From an uncultured Bacteroides sp. (GTDB taxonomy: Bacteria; Bacteroidota; Bacteroidia; Bacteroidales; Bacteroidaceae), in assembly GCA_900557355.1 (NCBI GenBank), contig USSR01000283.1, positions 1 to 8,302 on the forward strand: a stretch of DNA of 8,302 nt, written 5' to 3'. Shown piece by piece: positions 5,432-8,302 of this stretch. The translations under genes and the position numbers were made by a program. Under the pieces are notes generated by a model. The model did no database searches and was not told where the DNA came from. It saw only the letters and a program-made list of their open reading frames with translations. Position 1 is the stretch's first letter; every line of letters begins with the position of its first letter.

Positions 5432-7735
5432 ATGAAGAAAGGCTTCCACTACGCACTACTTACTGCTGCCATACTTACATTAGCTTCCTGCTCGACCACC
5501 AAATATGTGCCGGATGGTTCATACTTGCTGGATGAAGTGCGCATACATACTGATAATAAAAATGTGAAGCCTTCTAATTTGTCCATATATGTGCGGCAAA
5601 ATCCGAACTCCAAATGGTTTAGTCTGATTAAAACCCAGTTGTATGTCTACAACTGGTCGGGACGTGATTCTACCCGCTGGGTGAACAGGGCTTTACGCAG
5701 GCTGGGAGATGCCCCCGTTATCTATAGTAAGGAAGAAACCGAACGTTCACGGGAGGAAATGACGAAAGCCGTTCAGAATATGGGGTATATGGGTGCTACC
5801 GTAGAGTACGTTCCCAAAATCAAGAAGAAAAAGGTAAAACTGGCTTATAAAGTAAACACCGGAGAGCCGTATATTGTCCGTAACCTGAAATATGATGTTC
5901 AGGATGAAAAAATCTGGGAATATATGCAGAAAGATTCTGCATCGACCTATTTATCCGAAGGTATGTACTTCAATGCCAACATACTGGACAGTGAACGCCA
6001 ACGGATCACGGGCAACCTGCTTCGCAATGGTTATTATAAATTCAACAAAGATTATATTTCTTATACGGCGGATACGGTACGTGGCACTTATCAGGTGGAT
6101 CTGACCTTGCATCTGGCACGGTACAGACAGCATTCCGGTGCTGAATTGCAGGATCATCCACAATATACGATTAATAAAGTGAATTTCATTGCGGACTATG
6201 ACGTACTGCAATCTTCAGCTCTCAGTAGTGTGGAAATCAATGATTCGATACACTATAAAGGGGTTCCCATATATTATAAGGATAAATTATACCTGCGTCC
6301 TAAAGTATTGACGGATAATCTGCGGATAACCCCGGGAGATCTTTACAATGAACAGGATGTGCAGCGTACCTATTCCAATTTTGGACGCCTGCCAGTATTG
6401 AAATATACCAATGTACGTTTCTTCGAAACACAGGTAGGTGATAGCGCAAAGCTGAATGCCTATGTAATGCTAACGAAGAACAAGCATCAGTCTGTATCTT
6501 TCGAACTGGAAGGAACGAACTCTGCCGGTGATTTGGGTGCCGCAGCATCTGTATCTTTTCAAAATCGCAATGTATTCAGAGGTTCCGAAACTTTTCTGGT
6601 TAAGCTTCGCGGAGCCTATGAAGCAGTTTCCGGCTTAGGGTATAAGAATGACAACTATACGGAACTCGGTGTGGAAACCAGTATAAACTTTCCCCGCTTC
6701 ATGTTTCCGTTCATATCCAATGATTTCAAGCGGAGGATAAGAGCAACTACGGAATTCGGACTGCAATATAATTATCAGATGCGTCCCGAGTTTACACGCA
6801 TCGTTGCATCTGGTTCATGGAGTTATAAATGGGGTTTGCAGAGACAACGTTCGCAGCATCGTATAGACTTGCTGGACATTAACTATTTGTATATGCCGTG
6901 GATAGAACCCGAGTTTAAGAACAATTTCCTGAATGATGAGAAGAACTATCTGTTGGAGTATAACTATAAAGACCGTTTGATTGTCCGTACCGGATACAGC
7001 TATACCTATAACAGCGCAGGACAAGCTTTGATGAACAATGCAGTGATTGGTAATTCCTACAGTATACGTTTCAACTTTGAGTCTGCGGGGAATCTCCTGT
7101 ATGTGCTTTCTAAAATGAGCAATTTAAAAAAGAATGATCAGGACGAATATACCATCTTGAATATTCCGTATGCACAATATATAAAAGGTGACCTGGATTT
7201 TGCCAAAAACATCGTCATCGATAACCGTAACTCTATTGCATTTCATATTGGGGGAGGTATTGCTATTCCTTACGGAAACGCACGGATGATTCCTTTCGAG
7301 AAACGTTATTTCTCGGGTGGAGCAAACAGTGTACGCGGATGGTCGGTACGTAGCCTCGGTCCTGGTACTTTCTCCGATGAAAAAGGCAACTTCATGAATC
7401 AGTCGGGTGACATCAAGCTGGATGCTAGTATAGAATACCGTACACGTTTATTCTGGAAGTTCAGAGGTGCTATGTTTGTAGATGCGGGAAATATCTGGAC
7501 GATTCGCGAATATCAGGATCAGCCAGGAGGGAAATTCAAATTCGATCAATTTTATAAGCAAATAGCCGTAGCTTACGGTGTGGGATTGCGTCTGGATCTG
7601 GATTTCTTTGTACTTCGCTTTGATGGTGGTATGAAGGCTATTAATCCAGAAAAGGGAAAGGACCGTTATCCCATTTTGCGTCCTGACTTCGGACGTGACT
7701 TTGCCTTCCACTTTGCAGTAGGCTATCCATTCTAA
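5432..7735 (+). CDS. tamL: Lipidated BamA/TamA-superfamily outer-membrane protein, TamL-like
   Basis: A 767-residue Omp85 protein predicted to sit in the outer membrane and help insert or move other proteins. The N-terminus is a lipoprotein signal with lipobox LASC at 17-20 (C20), unlike classical BamA or TamA, and typical of the Bacteroidetes TamL group. About 25-350 is periplasmic, with roughly three POTRA-like units (about 25-140, 145-230 and 243-350; boundaries approximate). From about 355 to the end is the 16-strand barrel, dense in alternating aromatic residues. The superfamily signature VRGW in loop 6 is at 634-637 (usual form VRGF/Y), and the chain ends in Phe within AVGYPF, as a beta-signal should. 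It is shorter than E. coli BamA (about 810) and has three rather than five POTRAs, which argues against being the main BamA. The usual partner TamB is not in this window. It is a single gene with its own promoter; the ATG at 5432 gives a complete signal peptide. Confidence 0.88.
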   Translation: MKKGFHYALLTAAILTLASCSTTKYVPDGSYLLDEVRIHTDNKNVKPSNLSIYVRQNPNSKWFSLIKTQLYVYNWSGRDSTRWVNRALRRLGDAPVIYSKEETERSREEMTKAVQNMGYMGATVEYVPKIKKKKVKLAYKVNTGEPYIVRNLKYDVQDEKIWEYMQKDSASTYLSEGMYFNANILDSERQRITGNLLRNGYYKFNKDYISYTADTVRGTYQVDLTLHLARYRQHSGAELQDHPQYTINKVNFIADYDVLQSSALSSVEINDSIHYKGVPIYYKDKLYLRPKVLTDNLRITPGDLYNEQDVQRTYSNFGRLPVLKYTNVRFFETQVGDSAKLNAYVMLTKNKHQSVSFELEGTNSAGDLGAAASVSFQNRNVFRGSETFLVKLRGAYEAVSGLGYKNDNYTELGVETSINFPRFMFPFISNDFKRRIRATTEFGLQYNYQMRPEFTRIVASGSWSYKWGLQRQRSQHRIDLLDINYLYMPWIEPEFKNNFLNDEKNYLLEYNYKDRLIVRTGYSYTYNSAGQALMNNAVIGNSYSIRFNFESAGNLLYVLSKMSNLKKNDQDEYTILNIPYAQYIKGDLDFAKNIVIDNRNSIAFHIGGGIAIPYGNARMIPFEKRYFSGGANSVRGWSVRSLGPGTFSDEKGNFMNQSGDIKLDASIEYRTRLFWKFRGAMFVDAGNIWTIREYQDQPGGKFKFDQFYKQIAVAYGVGLRLDLDFFVLRFDGGMKAINPEKGKDRYPILRPDFGRDFAFHFAVGYPF

Positions 7736-7751
7736 AAAGATCTGAAGAGGT

Positions 7752-7788
7752 ATAAAAAGCAACGGGCGAATGAACACTCATCCGCCCG
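7752..7788 (-). terminator. Intrinsic terminator of the DUF3332-like gene, possibly bidirectional
   Basis: An 11-bp stem (7763-7773 with 7778-7788) encloses the 4-nt loop ACAC. On the - strand the single imperfect pair (7769/7782) becomes a G-U wobble, and the stem is followed by TTGCTTTTTAT, a good U-tract. On the + strand the same pair is an A-C mismatch and the following sequence is only patchily T-rich, so termination of the TamL-like transcript here is likely weaker. It is the only hairpin in the 75-bp convergent gap. Confidence 0.75.
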
Positions 7789-7810
7789 CATATTCAAATT
7801 CTTTTCTTAA

Positions 7811-8302
7811 TTAGCGTGCAGCGTAATAAGTGTTGATCATCGTTGCCTGACGAGCAGCAGCTATGCCTTGTGCATCTAATGTCACATTCATTGCTTCACC
7901 ATTCGGCAGGTACATCTGTGCAGTACCGTCACCGTTCATTTGCAGCAATTCAGTGCTAACACCTTCTGCAACTACATTCCAAGTGTTCAGTTCTTTGTCG
8001 TAAACCAGCTCCATGGCAGTGGTTTCACCTTCTTTTGTGATAGAGTAACCGTTCTCCAATGTTTTTACGAGATAGTTTCCGTTTTCACCTTTTACTTTCT
8101 TCACATCACCCACGTTAGCCATCGGATTGGAACCGCTCCAAAATTCAATGGAGTTGATTACCAACGCATCTGCCAGATAGCAAACAGGATATACGGGGAT
8201 AATGTTACAAGCCAGATAAACAAGCTCATTAACAAACTTTGTACCAATACTTTGGTTCCAATTCACCAATTTACTGTGCAGACCGAAAGAACCGATACAA
8301 GA
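7811..8302 (-). CDS. DUF3332-like lipoprotein, N-terminus cut by the window edge
   Basis: The frame stays open to the right edge, giving 163 visible C-terminal residues; the start codon and most of the signal peptide are outside. The first visible residues, SCIGSFGLHSKLVNWN, look like the end of a lipobox, with the lipidated Cys encoded at 8297-8299. The TTG at 8267-8269 is therefore not the real start. A hydrophobic stretch follows (VYLACNIIPVYPVCYLADALVIN), then the family-typical NSIEFWSGSNPM. The second half is a beta-rich domain (YLVKTLENGYSITKEGE and on), ending in a short Ala-rich helix. This layout matches DUF3332 lipoproteins of Bacteroidetes and Vibrio. The function is unknown. The mid-length hydrophobic segment after the lipid anchor suggests membrane association beyond the lipid, which is inference. 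It is convergent with the TamL-like gene and ends 75 bp from it; its promoter is outside the window. Confidence 0.82.
   Translation of the reverse strand, partial: SCIGSFGLHSKLVNWNQSIGTKFVNELVYLACNIIPVYPVCYLADALVINSIEFWSGSNPMANVGDVKKVKGENGNYLVKTLENGYSITKEGETTAMELVYDKELNTWNVVAEGVSTELLQMNGDGTAQMYLPNGEAMNVTLDAQGIAAARQATMINTYYAAR

Noticed and set aside
5432..7735. Naming this gene bamA
   Set aside because: The lipobox at 17-20 and only about three POTRA-like units fit TamL better; the essential BamA of Bacteroidales is normally a separate, non-lipidated gene.
8267..8269. TTG as start of the DUF3332-like gene
   Set aside because: The frame continues upstream to the edge and encodes a lipobox-like SCIGSF at 8285-8302, so the true start is beyond the window.

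Overview
The window reads as a chromosomal housekeeping segment of a Bacteroidales bacterium, most likely Bacteroides. The grounds are: two promoters in the intergenic gap matching the Bacteroidetes consensus (TTTG, about 20 nt, TAnnTTTG); little or no Shine-Dalgarno sequence before the starts; Bacteroidetes-type lipoproteins (DUF4296-like, TamL-like); a long form of signal peptidase II; and a type 2 (eukaryote-like) isoleucyl-tRNA synthetase. I see no mobile element, CRISPR array, RNA gene or atypical composition.

Left block (1-4574, + strand): a tightly packed run of five genes. They are the 3' part of ileS, a small TraR/DksA-like RNA polymerase-binding protein with a degenerate zinc finger, lspA (signal peptidase II), a DUF4296-like lipoprotein whose start overlaps the lspA stop, and a 115-codon gene of unknown function whose start overlaps the previous stop by one base. 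The gaps are 28 bp, 2 bp, -4 bp and -1 bp, so this is very probably one transcript. The lipoprotein is a predicted substrate of the LspA encoded just upstream. The order ileS, DksA-like, lspA resembles ileS-ylyA-lspA of Bacillus subtilis.

Middle (4525-5286, - strand): a TrmH-family SPOUT RNA 2'-O-methyltransferase. It faces the left operon, and the two 3' ends overlap by 50 bp of coding sequence. A 145-bp gap (5287-5431) then carries two back-to-back promoters with an imperfect dyad between them.

Right block: a + strand BamA/TamA-superfamily outer-membrane protein with its own lipobox, best matched to the TamL group (5432-7735). A terminator-like hairpin follows (7763-7788), whose best U-tract serves the opposite strand. 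Last is a - strand DUF3332-like lipoprotein running off the right edge.

A theme of the window is the cell envelope: LspA, three lipoproteins (two with complete lipoboxes, one with the lipobox Cys visible at the edge) and an outer-membrane insertase homologue. I found no clear novel system. The least explained items are the 115-codon gene, the 50-bp convergent coding overlap, the dyad between the divergent promoters, and the insertions and GNxxDR-to-S change in LspA.
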